A stretch of 64,000 nucleotides of DNA from Hordeum vulgare subsp. vulgare (Eukaryota; Streptophyta; Magnoliopsida; Poales; Poaceae), in NCBI RefSeq assembly GCF_904849725.1, contig NC_058519.1, positions 180,719,703-180,783,702 of the forward strand, given 5' to 3'. Position 1 is the stretch's first letter; each line of letters opens with the position of its first letter. Below the pieces are notes generated by a model. That model made no database searches and was not told where the DNA came from. It saw only the letters and a list, made by a program, of their open reading frames with translations. Below are positions 32,834-43,449 of this stretch, piece by piece. The position numbers and the translations under genes were made by a program.

Positions 32834-34444
32834 GAGCAACTCCAATGGGACGACCCATTTTGTCCGTCGCCGTCCGTTTGGATCAGCGCGGACAGAAGAG
32901 GAGGCCTAATGCGCCGACCTAAACCCAAATCGAGTCCGCTTCGTGTCCGCGCCGACACATTTGCGGCAAAATTTACGCCTCAAGTACGTCGGTGCGGACG
33001 TGGAACGGACGCCACACGCGCCTTCTCGGTGTGCGCCGCGTCCCCATCTGGCGGTCGACCAACTGCCCGCGGCTTACCTGGTCAGCTTAATTTATGACCT
33101 CGAGCCCAAACGTCAGCGATGACTGTCATCTTTTTTTAAACCGACCGTGTGGCAGGGCCGTCCTCATCCGCTTGCAGCTAGCACCCGTGACCATCTAGCC
33201 ACGCTTGCTCCTCCGTCGCCGGGAAACCCTAGCCACCCCAGCCTTATCAGATGGATCTTCTCCGACGCCGGCAACAACAAGGCCAAGGGCAAGTCCCCCG
33301 CCAAGGGCAAGGCTGGCCGAGGGAACACGTCAACGTGCCAATGCACCAGGTGGAGTGGCACTGGCAGCACAGCGTGCCTCTCACGTACCCCGAGGCCACC
33401 CTGCCGCACGACTGGCACCTGGATCCAGAGAGGATCCCAGTGCCGGCGGTGTCGTGGTCGGCTAGGGTGCTCGCGGAGCAGGTGCGACGCCGGCGGGTGC
33501 TCCTGACGCCAGACCAACGCCGTGACCTCGCCTACGCAACCGACTCACCCAACTGGGCTAGCTGGTTCGCCTTCGAGCACGAGGAGGCGAGGCGACACGG
33601 TGCTCACGAATTCAACCGCATCGTGCCACTGCCCCCGCACGTCGTCCGCGACGAAGACCACCGGGAGAGCGAGGAGGACGAGCGACGCAGGACGGCGGCG
33701 ACCGAGCAAGAGGAGGCGACGTACGAGGCGGTCATGGCGCATGCCATGGCCCTCTCCGCGGCGGGTGACTTCGTCCTGCCGCCGGTGACCCCGCCGTCCC
33801 CTGTCAAAGACGAGGCAAAGCCGGAGCCGTCCCCATCGAACGCTACTCCTGGACGGAAGTAGTGCGCGAGTGGGTCAGCGCTCCACCGGTCTGGGTTGGG
33901 ACGACATACCTCGAACATTGGCACCAGCGACGGCTGGCCGAGGAGCGCCGCCACAGCGAGTACCTCGAGATGCTCGAGCGCGACACCGAGGAGGAGCAGC
34001 GCGAGGTCGAGGAGGAGGCGCGCGAGGCCGCGGCAGCACAGACGGCAGCACAACCCGCGGACATGAACGCCCTCTGGAACACGACGTTCCCCTGGGCCGA
34101 CCCTGCACCGACGCTCATCGACCTCATGGACTCGCAGACGACGATGACGACACCTAGGGCAACGTGCCGCCTCGTAGTTTACTTTGTTTTTAATTTTCTT
34201 AAATACAAATATGGACGCGTGGACTCTCGTCGGTCTTCGTGGCGGCTTTAATGTTTAATTAATGTTGTTTTTATTTTAAATATGCATGCATTTTTTTCTC
34301 GCTCCGTCAAAATGGATCGGGCCAGTGTTGGGGCATGCGCCGACCCAAATACTGAAGCGGATGTTCGTGGCTGCCTGACATACCAAAACGGATAAAAAAC
34401 AGACAAAATCACCGTTTGTTTGGGTCGATCTGTTGAAGTTTCTC
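32834..34444 (+). mobile_element. PIF/Harbinger-like element carrying its own ORF
   Basis: It is flanked by TAA on both sides (32831-32833 and 34445-34447), the usual PIF/Harbinger target size. Inverted ends are GAGCAACTCCAATGGG/GACGACCCA on the left and, reverse-complemented, GAGAAACTTCAACAGA/TCGACCCA on the right, 18 of 24 positions matching. No transposase is encoded. The interior is GC-rich around a broken ORF. Confidence 0.65.
33251..34251 (+). pseudogene. Uncharacterised ORF inside the Harbinger-like element (frameshifted)
   Basis: A 203-codon frame (33251-33862) has a basic Gln-rich start, then HDWHLDPERIPVPAVSW, EQVRRRRVLLTPDQRRDLAY, ATDSPNWASWFAFEHEEARR and an acidic Glu-rich part. 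It stops at TAG, while the next frame carries on as RYSWTEVVREWVSAPPVW, YLEHWHQRRLAEERRHSEYL and a long Glu-rich helix (EEEQREVEEEAREAAAAQ). The two were one gene before a single-base shift between about 33780 and 33840. I recognise the text as common in Triticeae repeats but know no function. It may be a captured host gene fragment or an accessory transposon protein. Confidence 0.55.
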
Positions 34445-34447
34445 TAA

Positions 34448-34801
34448 GACAAAGACGCTATAAAAAAGAATCAGACGAATAATTTTTTTTCGCAGAAAGT
34501 TCATTTTGGAAATTAGTTGCGATTTTGGATCAAATTGTTTCATTTAGCCTCCCCTCACCATTCATCTTTGCACTTTTCTTGCTAGATCGGAGTACCTTAC
34601 CAAGTTACGAGCACAATTGGAAGTTCTATTTTCTCACTAGAAAAACGTCCACTGCCGCCTCCCACTCCTCTTTCTCCGGCCATCTGCTCTCCATACCATG
34701 CTCCTCTTTGGACACATGAAACTTCTCAAGAGCGGGTGGGATGGTGGACTCTTGGAGAAGAAAGTCTTCTCACTGGACCAGCATAAAACTATGTGCTTGT
34801 A
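34448..34801. other. Non-coding stretch without recognisable features
   Basis: These 354 bases show no supported gene or repeat. Confidence 0.4.
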
Positions 34802-35086
34802 AGAGCATCTACAACCAGCCGTACAAAATTTCACGGCTAATAAATTTTTTAACGCGTTACTGTAACACTTTTAATACATAATAACTGAAGCATCTTCAAC
34901 AGACACGTGTTAGCGCCACACTCAATACAACAGCCCCACCTGCAGCAATTAAGAGTTTGTTGTACACATGAACAGACGCATCAAATAAATAGTTTACGCA
35001 TCCGCTGGAAGGCATGAAACGACTGCGAGCGTAAAATGAAAGATGTTTCCAGCGCGCCCTAGAGTCGAGTGTTGAAGATGCTTTAA
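34802..35086. mobile_element. MITE (possibly two nested) with AGCATCTTCAAC ends
   Basis: AAGCATCTTCAACA occurs at 34888-34901 and inverted at 35070-35083, giving terminal repeats for a 196-bp MITE. A related end, GAGCATCTACAACC, lies at 34805 in the same orientation as the left one and is preceded by TAA (34802-34804); TAA also follows the right end (35084-35086). Two MITEs of one family, one inside the other, explain this best. Confidence 0.6.
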
Positions 35087-35861
35087 GAGTGTACATTTTC
35101 TTTTCCCGGAAAGAAGTGCCTCTGCGTAAAAGCTTAGCGCGCTCCAGGTGTACTGTACTAATAAAGTATTAACGTAGGCTCATCTGGACAAACTCAGCTA
35201 CGCGCCGACGAAGGGAAGGATCCGTGCAAGTGGTTCACAAGCTGACGCCGACGGCCAGCAAACCAAATGGCGCAGGCACATGCTTGTCTCGTGCAGCACT
35301 GCACCTGAGATGGATGGTGTCTAGTGGGTACAGTCCAGCCACGCGCGTACACATCAGCGGCTGAAGCTAACATAGCAACGCCAGGTCACTGACAGAAAAA
35401 GACTTCCAAGGCCGTCTCAATCAAACAATGCCCCATTCAGATTTCAGGACAATAAACAGATGGTTCCATTTCTACGTGGCTACATGGCCGGAGTATTATT
35501 TGTGGTGCCTCAACCCAACGCATGCATTGGCCACTGCAAATGCATTCGTGGCCTTCGACTGCAAATCATGAGTGGACACTGCTTCTCTTCAGCTCCTTCG
35601 TTTGTTTGATCCGCTATTGTGTTCCACATGGCCTTTGGCCATAGCATGCATGTCCTAATCTGATGCACAATGGTAGTTGGTCCGGTAGTACAAACGATAG
35701 ATGGGCGTCCACTGGCACCAGCGCCCCAGTTTGTTGTCTTCTCCTTTCTGATTTTTGTTTGATAGCACTAACGTTACTCACGTGTACCTCTAACCATACA
35801 TACGTAAACTGCTACCGGCTTTCACACAACCACAGAAAAAGCTCACCGTGGACACGTCGTT
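35087..35861. other. Low-copy-looking island without recognised repeat
   Basis: The 775 bases have balanced base composition, lack the LTR, LINE and MITE strings seen elsewhere and contain no open frame that I would defend. It is the best candidate here for old unique intergenic DNA. Confidence 0.4.
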
Positions 35862-35903
35862 TTTCTTTTTCGAAAAGGAGGCATACGCCCGGCCTCTACA
35901 TTG
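35862..35903 (-). repeat. Older LINE-type 3' tail, part 1
   Basis: CTTTTTCGAAAAGGAGGC followed by CCCGGCCTCT is the reverse complement of a common plant LINE 3' end. It is interrupted by the younger LINE and continues at 36624. Bases 35892-35903 (GCCTCTACATTG) act as one target-site copy. Confidence 0.55.
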
Positions 35904-35974
35904 TTTTTTTTTGAAACAAGGCAAAAGATTTACAATTTTTATTAATTAAGAAAAGGTTTTGTTACACGCAAATA

Positions 35975-36482
35975 GTCATGCGGTCAGAGGCAAAACAATT
36001 ACTCTCGCATCATTACATTCAACAAATGTTTGGCGCCCGCAATGACCCAAACGGACACTTCTTCTTTGATGCATTGCATGATGATTGGCACCGACGCCGT
36101 CTTGTTTCCGAAGACGCGTGCATTACTTTCCTTTCAAAATTCCCATCCTACAAGAAGGACAAGGGAAGATAGAGCTTTTGCAGGTTGAACATTGTTATCC
36201 GATGAAAATTTGACCGTGTTAAACTGGAGCCAAAGAGCCATGGGGATATTTAGACCAAGCCAGACAAACATCTCATTTCGTATTCGAGTAGAGAACCTAC
36301 ACTTGAAGAAGAGGTGAGCCGTAGATTCTTGCACCTGATTACAAAGTAGACATTGTTCAAAATTATGTCATCTTCGCTGTTGGAGCGTGTCAGCAGTCAA
36401 AATTTTGTTTTGAGTGACAAGTGAGGCAAAAAAGATACACTTGCGAGGGGCCCAAGCCTTGGCCTCTTGTTTGAGCACCTTC
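35975..36482 (-). pseudogene. LINE ORF2 C-terminal zf-RVT region (minus-strand part)
   Basis: The minus strand reads VLKQEAKAWAPRKCIFFASL, VTQNKILTADTLQQRR, a stop, then CLLCNQVQESTAHLFFKC, RNEMFVWLGLNIP and VGWEFKESNARVFGNK. Cys-x2-Cys and the following His/Cys are the zinc-binding residues of the plant LINE zf-RVT domain (PF13966). This is the 3' end of a non-LTR reverse transcriptase gene; the catalytic RT domain is absent. Confidence 0.8.
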
Positions 36483-36497
36483 AATAATTATTGGCGC

Positions 36498-36623
36498 TGT
36501 GGGAGAAGCTTGTGAGTGGCATCGTTCGGCCTAGCGTCAAGGATACAATCCTATGGAAATTTATCAATGATGGCCAGTACTCACGTAGGTCTGCTTATAT
36601 GATGCAGTTTGCTGGCCTTATAG
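36498..36623 (+). pseudogene. LINE ORF2 segment just upstream of zf-RVT, inverted
   Basis: The plus strand reads LWEKLVSGIVRPSVKDTILW, then KFINDGQYSRRSAYMMQFAG. In intact plant LINEs this D-x-I-x-W-K ... G-x-Y-S-x-x-S-A-Y block lies directly N-terminal to the segment found on the minus strand at 36482. The two blocks are therefore adjacent in protein order but opposite in strand. Confidence 0.78.
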
Positions 36624-36890
36624 CCTCTGCTTCATTGTAATGCAAATCGTCATTTATTAAACAAAGTGCAAGTATCAAGCTCAACAACAAAAGTAGCAAC
36701 AATTAAAAGTTAAACAACCACAACGGTAAAAATAGGAATATATGCAACACTACATAGCCTATTATTGTACTTCCATCCAAACCGGTTATATGTAATCCAT
36801 GCTACAATCTTTCACTGGTTGCACCTAGATACTATAAGCTCTCAATGAACACATCGTGAACTATGATTATAAAAACACATGATTGTTTTG
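36624..36890 (-). repeat. Older LINE-type 3' tail, part 2
   Basis: After the second target copy the older tail continues as ATTTATTAAACAAAGTGCAAG, typical wording of plant LINE 3' UTRs in reverse complement. The far boundary is unclear and no coding sequence is visible. Confidence 0.4.
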
Positions 36891-37260
36891 AGAAAAAAAC
36901 TTATGTAATACCATGTCCTTAAGTCAACTAGCACAAAGCTCATCGGAAATTGAGCTCAATTTTTGAAAATAAAATAAAATTGTATGTTTTAAGTTTTAGA
37001 AAATTCCGAAAACATTACACATATACATGTGTCTTTTTCACATTACACATGAAGTATACAACACTATATACATGTGTCTTTTTTTACATTTATACATGTG
37101 TATTTTTTTCACATTACAGATGAAGTATACAACACTATATAGATCTGTCTCTTTCACATTTTTGTCAAACTTTAGATATTGGTTTTCGGATTTTCCAAAA
37201 TTTTAAGCTTCATGGAGCTCAGGATCCAAAAATCTCACTTCAGCGCTCATGCGTTGCTAG
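36891..37260. repeat. AT-rich unit with direct and inverted repeats
   Basis: ATACATGTGT-(T)n-CACATTACA-ATGAAGTATACAACACTAT occurs twice (about 37022-37068 and 37091-37139). Outer parts are inverted: TTTTAGAAAATTCCGAAAAC near 36993 against GTTTTCGGATTTTCCAAAAT near 37182, with GAGCTC further out on both sides. It looks like a decayed foldback element. Confidence 0.5.
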
Positions 37261-38800
37261 AGAAAAAAACATAGAAAAATATGTGGAATTCTTAACTTTC
37301 TAAAGTGGCGATGTATTAAACCACGAGTATGGTATTGTTGAAGAGAACAATTATGATCCTGAAAAGAAAAATAGAGAGAAAATACTGGAATGTTGGAGCA
37401 ACTAAAACATCTATTAAGAGGTCACTATAAGTTTTAAATTGAGATATAGTATTATATTTTGGCTAACTTTCATAGCAACTAAAAATTGTTGTGTTGTCAC
37501 CTGCAAGTCACCAACAATACTAGTTGTGAGGTTGTAGAATTACGCCACATAAAAATTACGCGAACCGCGGGGGTGATGCTGCACTGCTAGCATGGTGGTT
37601 TTATATTGACCGTGCGCTGTTGCTTGGGTTGACAACTATGACCTTCTTCTATAGGATAAGATTTCCATACGAAACTTTCCATCAGAGTACTTTGGTTTGT
37701 AGGAATGGATTTCTATTCCCATGTAGGATTGCTTCCTATCCTTCACATTTGAATGGAAATATTTTTTTTATCTCACACCTAATGGAAAGATTATTGTGTT
37801 ATGAACCAAGTGACATTTTCTTCCTATAAGAGTTGAGATACATGACACTTCATTTCCTATAGGTCTGCAACTACACTCAACGAGGACTTATCTAAATATT
37901 ACAACACCGGTTACACGAATTATTATTCCTAGTAGTTAGCACTACTCCATTTCTTTACATATAGGGCACAAGATTAGTTTATCAGTTAGATATGGTGACA
38001 TTAGAAACCTAATGTATCTCATTTTAGTTTTTTATATCACTTTAAGAATGAAGCTAGGGGACAAAAGTGATATATACTCCTTCACTATTCTTATAAATTA
38101 TTTTTCAGCCCACCAACTTCATCAATGAGATTACAACTTTTGAGGAGCTTTGTAGTTGTGGAGCTAAATTTAATTCAATAAATATGTATTGTCCTTTGTG
38201 TAGGCAAACATAAGTTGTTGTACTTCAATAATGGATGCCACAAATAAATTTTGATATATCTATATCCTTGTGTTTGATTTCTTGCATGACCATTGTTTGG
38301 TTCGTTTCCACATGTTTAAATCCTAGCTCAGTCCGAGGGGCAGCCATGTGCTCGGAGAAACAGGGCAACCGAGTTGGGACCATGCCAGGAAGGATCCCAA
38401 ATTAATAGTTCCTTGGTACATGTATAACAAGTCATGCCCAAAACAACCATTGAGTTAGAAAAAATGGAACAGACCGATATCAACTCCTATATATTCTCAT
38501 CGTGTACACGAATGAGTGGGGGTACAACTAATAGACTCGCTAGTCAGATTTTCCTTCTCCTCCCACATATGGTGTTGATTGTCCTTAGTGTCTGTGCGAA
38601 CATCGAGGAGTGTGAAGGCATCATAATCGGCATGGGAGGAGAACGTGGTGCCAGCGTGGTGGTGGTGGTGGTGGGGGGGGGCATGGGGACACACGTTGTT
38701 GGTGCGGGCCCCTTATTGGCCAGCCGATTGAAGCAATTGGCATTGTACCTTGGAGGTAGAAGCATTTGTGATATAACTCGTATCAGGAGGAGATATGGAA
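37261..38800. other. Intergenic stretch with possible MITE debris, no supported gene
   Basis: Bits near 37680-37760 (TAGGAATGGATTTCTATTCC) and 37950-37975 (ACTCCATTTCTTTACATATAG) resemble worn MITE ends but have no matching partner. A GGT run and G10 tract lie at about 38656-38681. The 129-codon frame at 38434-38823 crosses that run and is not credible. Confidence 0.4.
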
Positions 38801-38914
38801 GCGAGAAGCTATGGCGTCATTGAGGGCAATGGGAGGTGTGGAGGCCGGATATTTGTAGCGAGAAGCTATGGCGTCATTGAGGGCAATGGGAGGTGTGGAG
38901 GCCGGATATTTGTA
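38801..38914. repeat. 57-bp exact tandem duplication
   Basis: Bases 38801-38857 (starting GCGAGAAGCTATGGCGTC, ending GGATATTTGTA) are repeated without change at 38858-38914. Confidence 0.95.
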
Positions 38915-38995
38915 AGCGGGCAGTGGAAGAACACAGTGGGTAAATTAGGCAGAATAAATTTTTAGCGATTAGTATAATGCTTGTGGAGGTGCACC

Positions 38996-39079
38996 GGGAA
39001 TATCCTATTTAGCGCCACAAGTGCCGGTTACAGGCAGATTTTACTAAGCGACGCGTGCAACGCTTCCGTGATGGGCCGG
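38996..39079. repeat. Mutator-like terminal-repeat fragment
   Basis: GGGAATATCCTATTTAGCGC followed by CACAAGTGCCGGTTA resembles the right terminal repeat of the element at 31541-32502 (GGGCAAATCCTATTTGACGC, CGTCGGTTA). It ends in GATGGGCCGG, where gypsy element G begins. Confidence 0.5.
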
Positions 39080-39517
39080 TGAGGGAGTCTGGGATTAAGG
39101 GGTCCTTAGGTAGTCGGCTTACTATGAAGAGGTCGGCCTGGTGGGCCCTGCTTATGGGAGGCCGGCCGTGCGGTCATCTCGTACTCAAGGAGGAAAACAC
39201 CGAAGATCGGCGTGACGTCCAAGTAAAGTAGACTAGGTCGGTTGTGTGTAACCCTAGGTCCACCGGTGACTATATAAACCGGGGGTCCACGTCCGTGTAG
39301 ACATGTTGATTCACCTAGGATTTAGTATACACGATCTCAAGGTAGACTCTGTAATCATCATCCACATCAATATAAGCAAGTTGGACATAGGGTTTTACCT
39401 CCTCAAGAGGGCCCGAACCTCGGTAAACACCGTCTCCCCCTCTTTACTGAAACCCATCGATCTAAGGTCCATAGTTCGGGACCCCCTACCCGAGATCTGC
39501 GAGTTATGACACCGACA
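39080..39517 (+). repeat. Element G 5' LTR
   Basis: It starts TGAGGGAGTCTGGGATTAAG and ends GACACCGACA (438 bp). The downstream part (GAGGGCCCGAACC, GGGACCCCCTACCCGAGATC) is a common Triticeae gypsy LTR end. The first base is chosen from the family start TGAGGGAGTC. Confidence 0.8.
39271..39277 (+). promoter_or_regulatory. TATA box in the 5' LTR of element G
   Basis: TATATAAACCGGGGG lies about 245 bases before the LTR end, the expected promoter position of these gypsy LTRs. Confidence 0.6.
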
Positions 39518-39545
39518 TTGTTGCTTCCATCGAGAGTTCCACCGA

Positions 39546-40960
39546 TTGATCGTCGTAAGGATTGATGGCATGCTTAGTCATCAGCGAGGAGATCATCAAC
39601 AGAGATGTCTTCATCCCCGGACAGATCTTCGCTTTTGGAAGCGTTGTTCTACATGCCAATCCGTCCTGGTCGAGAACTTTACCCCCGGTCAGGAGGTCAG
39701 GTTTGGGAACCTAGAGTTCACCACTGACCCTCGGGGAGATCTTGCATTTACAAGACTCTTAGATCCTCTCGAGGAACCCACGGATCCCGATATTCCGACA
39801 TCAGAAACCGTAGATCTCGCCACCGTGACGACCTGCGTCCCCACCCCTGCCTTAGAGTTCAACGTGGTAAACATGGCGGAGCGCGTCTCAGCCGAGAACA
39901 CTCTGGAAGCGACCTTGAGCGCCACTAGGGGATCAGTGACATGGGTTAAACCCGAACTCATAGGTGGCGTGAGCTCCGCCGAAACCCCGGCTCTGCATGA
40001 ACTACTCGATCAGATACAATTCATGGGCATGACGAACGACTAGGTTACGATCTATGATTAGATCGGGCTTAGACCCGACGACAGGGAAATTTACATCCCT
40101 TCCATCATGCACTTGACCAAGATCGTCAAGTGCCCATTATGGGCTCTCCGCACCAGTCACCTGAGTTGAAGATGGTTTATGTCCCGATCAAAAAATTTAC
40201 GGACTTACCCGATAGTTTGAAAAATCTATCTCGCCCCGACAACGTGTCGGGGCCAGCGACAGGTCGAGTGCGCAACCCAGTTGGGAACACGACCACCAAG
40301 GTATCCTGCCCACAAATCACGGGAATTTAAAATGTTTTCCCATCCTCCACCCAACTCGAGCATAAGCCGGAAGAGTACGGTTCTTCGGCCACATGTGAAG
40401 TCACGCAAAGGCCAAGGGAATTAGTACACCACTTTTGGGCCTGATTCCTCCTCAACAACAGGACTGGAGGCTGCAACGAGGAGGAGCTTATTCGTTCTTT
40501 CCACCATCATTGCCGTGATGAGGGTATCCTCAATGCCCTCTCTCGTCGCCGGATTCAAACCCTCATCGAGTTGTCAAGCCTAGTGCTCAAATATTGTGGC
40601 ATGGAAAGCACTTGGCAATTACAACAAATGTGTAACGACCGTAGCCTTTTCGGACAAACCAGACAAACCCGGACAAGAGGCACACCCTTACTCATGGGGC
40701 ACGTCACCACCGGACACTCAACTAAGAGAACTCGGATGCGGAGTAGGTCGGTCCTCGACGTACTACTAGACAATCCATGACGCATACACCCTGCCCTGCA
40801 TGAATCAAGCTCCACCCATAGCCTTAGAGCATGTTGGGTCATCATGCAGGTCGCAAAAAGTGGGGAGAACATTCTCAATGACAAACCCGCGGAATGCCGG
40901 TCAGTAAAGCGGCCAGATAAAACCACAAAAATCTTAACGATCTACGAGACGTTCACCTAA
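39546..40960 (+). pseudogene. gag: Element G gag (heavily decayed)
   Basis: The first 165 codons (39546-40043) stay open and include LEFTTDPRGDLAFTRLLDPL and RGSVTWVKPELIGGVSSAE. After that stops appear every few dozen codons and frames change. Pieces such as HDAYTLPCMNQAPP (about 40780) mark the normal gag C-terminal part. No zinc knuckle could be read with confidence. Confidence 0.65.
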
Positions 40961-41029
40961 AAAACAGAGAAAGAGAGCATTTCGGGAGATCCATCAAATC
41001 CACCATGTCGCAACGGCAAACCCATGGTG

Positions 41030-41661
41030 GAGTACACCTATCACCTTCGACCAATGATATGAGCCGATGACAAGCGCATGACGGGTACCCACCACCCTAG
41101 TCCTGAACCCCATAGTCGACGGCTTCAGACTCAACAAATTACCGATGGACGGGGGTAGCAGCCTCAACCTTATCCACGAGGGCACACTTAAAAATGTAGT
41201 TTGATAGATCTCGAATCGATCCGAGCACAACCACCTTCCGGGGTATTGTCCCCGGGAGATAGGTTCATTGCATTGGAAGAGTAGCGCTCGATGTGGTATC
41301 CGGTACTCCCGATCACTACCAATCTGAAGAGCTCCTCTTTCATATCGTCCCGTTCCACAGTGGTACCACACACTGTTGGGACGCAAAGCCTTCACACAAT
41401 TCTAGGCCATACCACATTACGGGTATATGAAACTCAAAATGCCACGGCCAAACAGAGTGATCACAGTAAACAATGACCCCAAAAGAGCCCTTTGAGCCGA
41501 AAACAAAACGACATCCCTCGCCCTGGAGGTGCTAGCACAGACCCTGGCCGCAGAAGAACTCATGGCACTACATGCCGTGGTGGAGAAGGACGATGTGATC
41601 CTCGGCAAGCGGCCCAAGTCCACATGCTTCAAACCCACAGATGAAATCGTCAAGTTCCATG
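41030..41661 (+). pseudogene. pol: Element G protease and start of pol
   Basis: LVLNPIVDGFRLN, then PMDGGSSLNLIHEGTL (about 41142-41190), is the aspartic protease site (D-G-G-S) of Tat/Athila gypsy elements. KLKMPRPNRVITV, ENKTTSLALEVLAQTLAAEE and RPKSTCFKPTDEIVKF follow to the insertion site of solo LTR I. Several stops break it. Bases 41657-41661 (CCATG) are the left target copy. Confidence 0.8.
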
Positions 41662-43444
41662 TGTTGGGGAATATTGCATATGAAAAAAAAAATTCCTACG
41701 TGCAAACACGATCTATCCATGGTGATGACCATCTATGATAGGAGAGATTGAATCTACATACCCTTGTAGATCGCTAAGCGGAAGTGTTCAAGAACGCGGT
41801 TGATGTAGTGGTACGTCTTCGCGATCCAATCATGAACCATCCCGCGATCTCCCGATCAAGTGCCGAACGGACGACACCTCCAAATTCGACACACGTACAA
41901 CTTGGTGACGCCTTCACCTCCTCGATCCAACTAGCGATGGTGAAGTAGCAGCCCGAGTCCTCCAGCAACACGACGACATGGTGAGGTGTTGGTGGTGACA
42001 GCTCAGCAGGGCTTCGTCGTGGGGTATTTGGAGGAGAGAACTACAAGGAAGAGGAGGTGCAGAACCTCAACAAGATTGTCGTGTGGCTGCCCTCTCTCTA
42101 GCTCTCTATATATAGGGGAAGCGAGAGGGGAGGGTGCCCTAGGGTTTCCCCTAGGGGCCGACGGCCAAGGGAGGGGAGGGCGGCGGCTAGAGTTGGGTGG
42201 CCCCTCCCACTTGGGTGCCTTGCCACCCAAGTTGGGCTGGCGGCGCCCCAAGGAGGAGCCCACCCCCTTCAGTCGAAGTGGGTTGGGGAGAGGGTCTGCA
42301 CCCAGCCCCCTCGCGGGCTGCAGTGCCCCCTCTCCTTGGCCCATGAGCCCCCAACAATTGTCGGGGCCTCCCGAAACCCCTTTTGGCACTCCATGAATCC
42401 CTGGGTACACCTTGGAACACTTCCGGACTCCGATGACCTTCATCCTATATATCAATCTTCACCTCTGGAATATTCGAGAGTTCCTCGTCACGCCCGGATC
42501 TCATCCGAGACACCGAACAACCTTCGGTCACCAACACTATGACTCAATTATGATTATATCGTCACCAAACCTTAAGTGTCTAGACCCTGCGGGTTCGAGA
42601 ACTATGCATACATGACCAAGACACTCTCCGGTCAATAACCAATAGCGGGACGTGGATGACCATATTGGTGCCTACATATTCTACGAATATCTTTCATCAG
42701 TTGAACCTCAATGTCAAGGATTCAATCAATACCGTATCCTATTCCCTTTGTCCCACAGTATGTTACTTGCGTGAGATTCGATCGTGGGTATCTCTATACC
42801 TAGCTCAATCTCGTTACTGGCAAGTCTCTTTACTCGTTACATAATACAAAATCCCATGACTATCTCCTTATCTACATTGCTTGCAAGCTCATTGTGATGT
42901 TGTATTACTGAGTGGGCCTAGAGATACCTCTCCGTCATACGGAGTGACAAATCCCAGTCCCGATTCACACCAACCCAACACACAACCTCTCCGTCATACG
43001 GAGTGACAATACGGAGTGACACCTGTAGAGCACCTTTATAATCACCCAGTTACGTTGTGACATTTGATACACACAAGGCATTCCTCTGGTGTCCGGGAGT
43101 TGCATGATCTCATGGTGATACGAACAAATACTTGACATATAGAAAACAGTAGTAGTAAACTCACACGATCATATGCTACGTTTATAGTGTGGGTCTTGTC
43201 CATCACATCATTCTCCTAATGATGTGATCCCGTTATCAAATGAAAACTCATGTCTATGGCCAGGAAACCTTGACCATCTTTGATCAACGAGCTAGTCCAC
43301 TAGGGATAGTGTGTTGTCTTTGTATCGACACATGTACTTGAGTTTCCAATCAATACAATTCTAGCATGGATAATAAACAATTATCTTGAACAAGGAAATA
43401 TAATAATAATTACTTTTTATTGCCTCTAGGGTATATTTCTAACA
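41662..43444 (-). mobile_element. Solo LTR I (Angela/WIS-related, 1783 bp)
   Basis: Ends are TGTTGGGGAATATTG (41662) and GTATATTTCTAACA (43444). Flanks CCATG (41657-41661) and CCAGG (43445-43449) form a 5-bp target duplication with one mismatch. A TATA-like CTATATATAGG is at about 42106. ACGGAGTGAC occurs three times in 42938-43021, a local duplication. No internal domain remains. Confidence 0.9.
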
Positions 43445-43449
43445 CCAGG

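Larger units (their letters stand above)
35904..36623 (-). mobile_element. LINE (RIX) with 5' inversion, twin-priming structure
   Basis: A T9 run (35904-35912) is the poly-A end in minus sense. Bases about 36482 down to 35975 encode ORF2 C-terminus on the minus strand, while about 36498-36623 encode the immediately preceding ORF2 segment on the plus strand. The flanks GCCTCTACATTG (35892-35903) and GCCTCTGCTTCATTG (36624-36638) look like a long target duplication with a 3-base difference. This is the layout expected from twin-primed reverse transcription. Confidence 0.7.

Noticed and set aside
33604..34108. Overlapping minus-strand and second plus-strand frames over the Harbinger-like ORF
   Set aside because: GC-rich DNA leaves several frames open. 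Only the 33251 frame and its shifted continuation read as a natural protein.
37940..38110. Stowaway MITE (ACTCCATTTCTTTACATATAG)
   Set aside because: It resembles a Stowaway terminus, but no inverted partner or TA duplication is visible.
38434..38823. 129-codon plus-strand frame
   Set aside because: It crosses a GGT microsatellite and G10 run (VVVVVV-GGG) and has no domain or homologue that I recognise.
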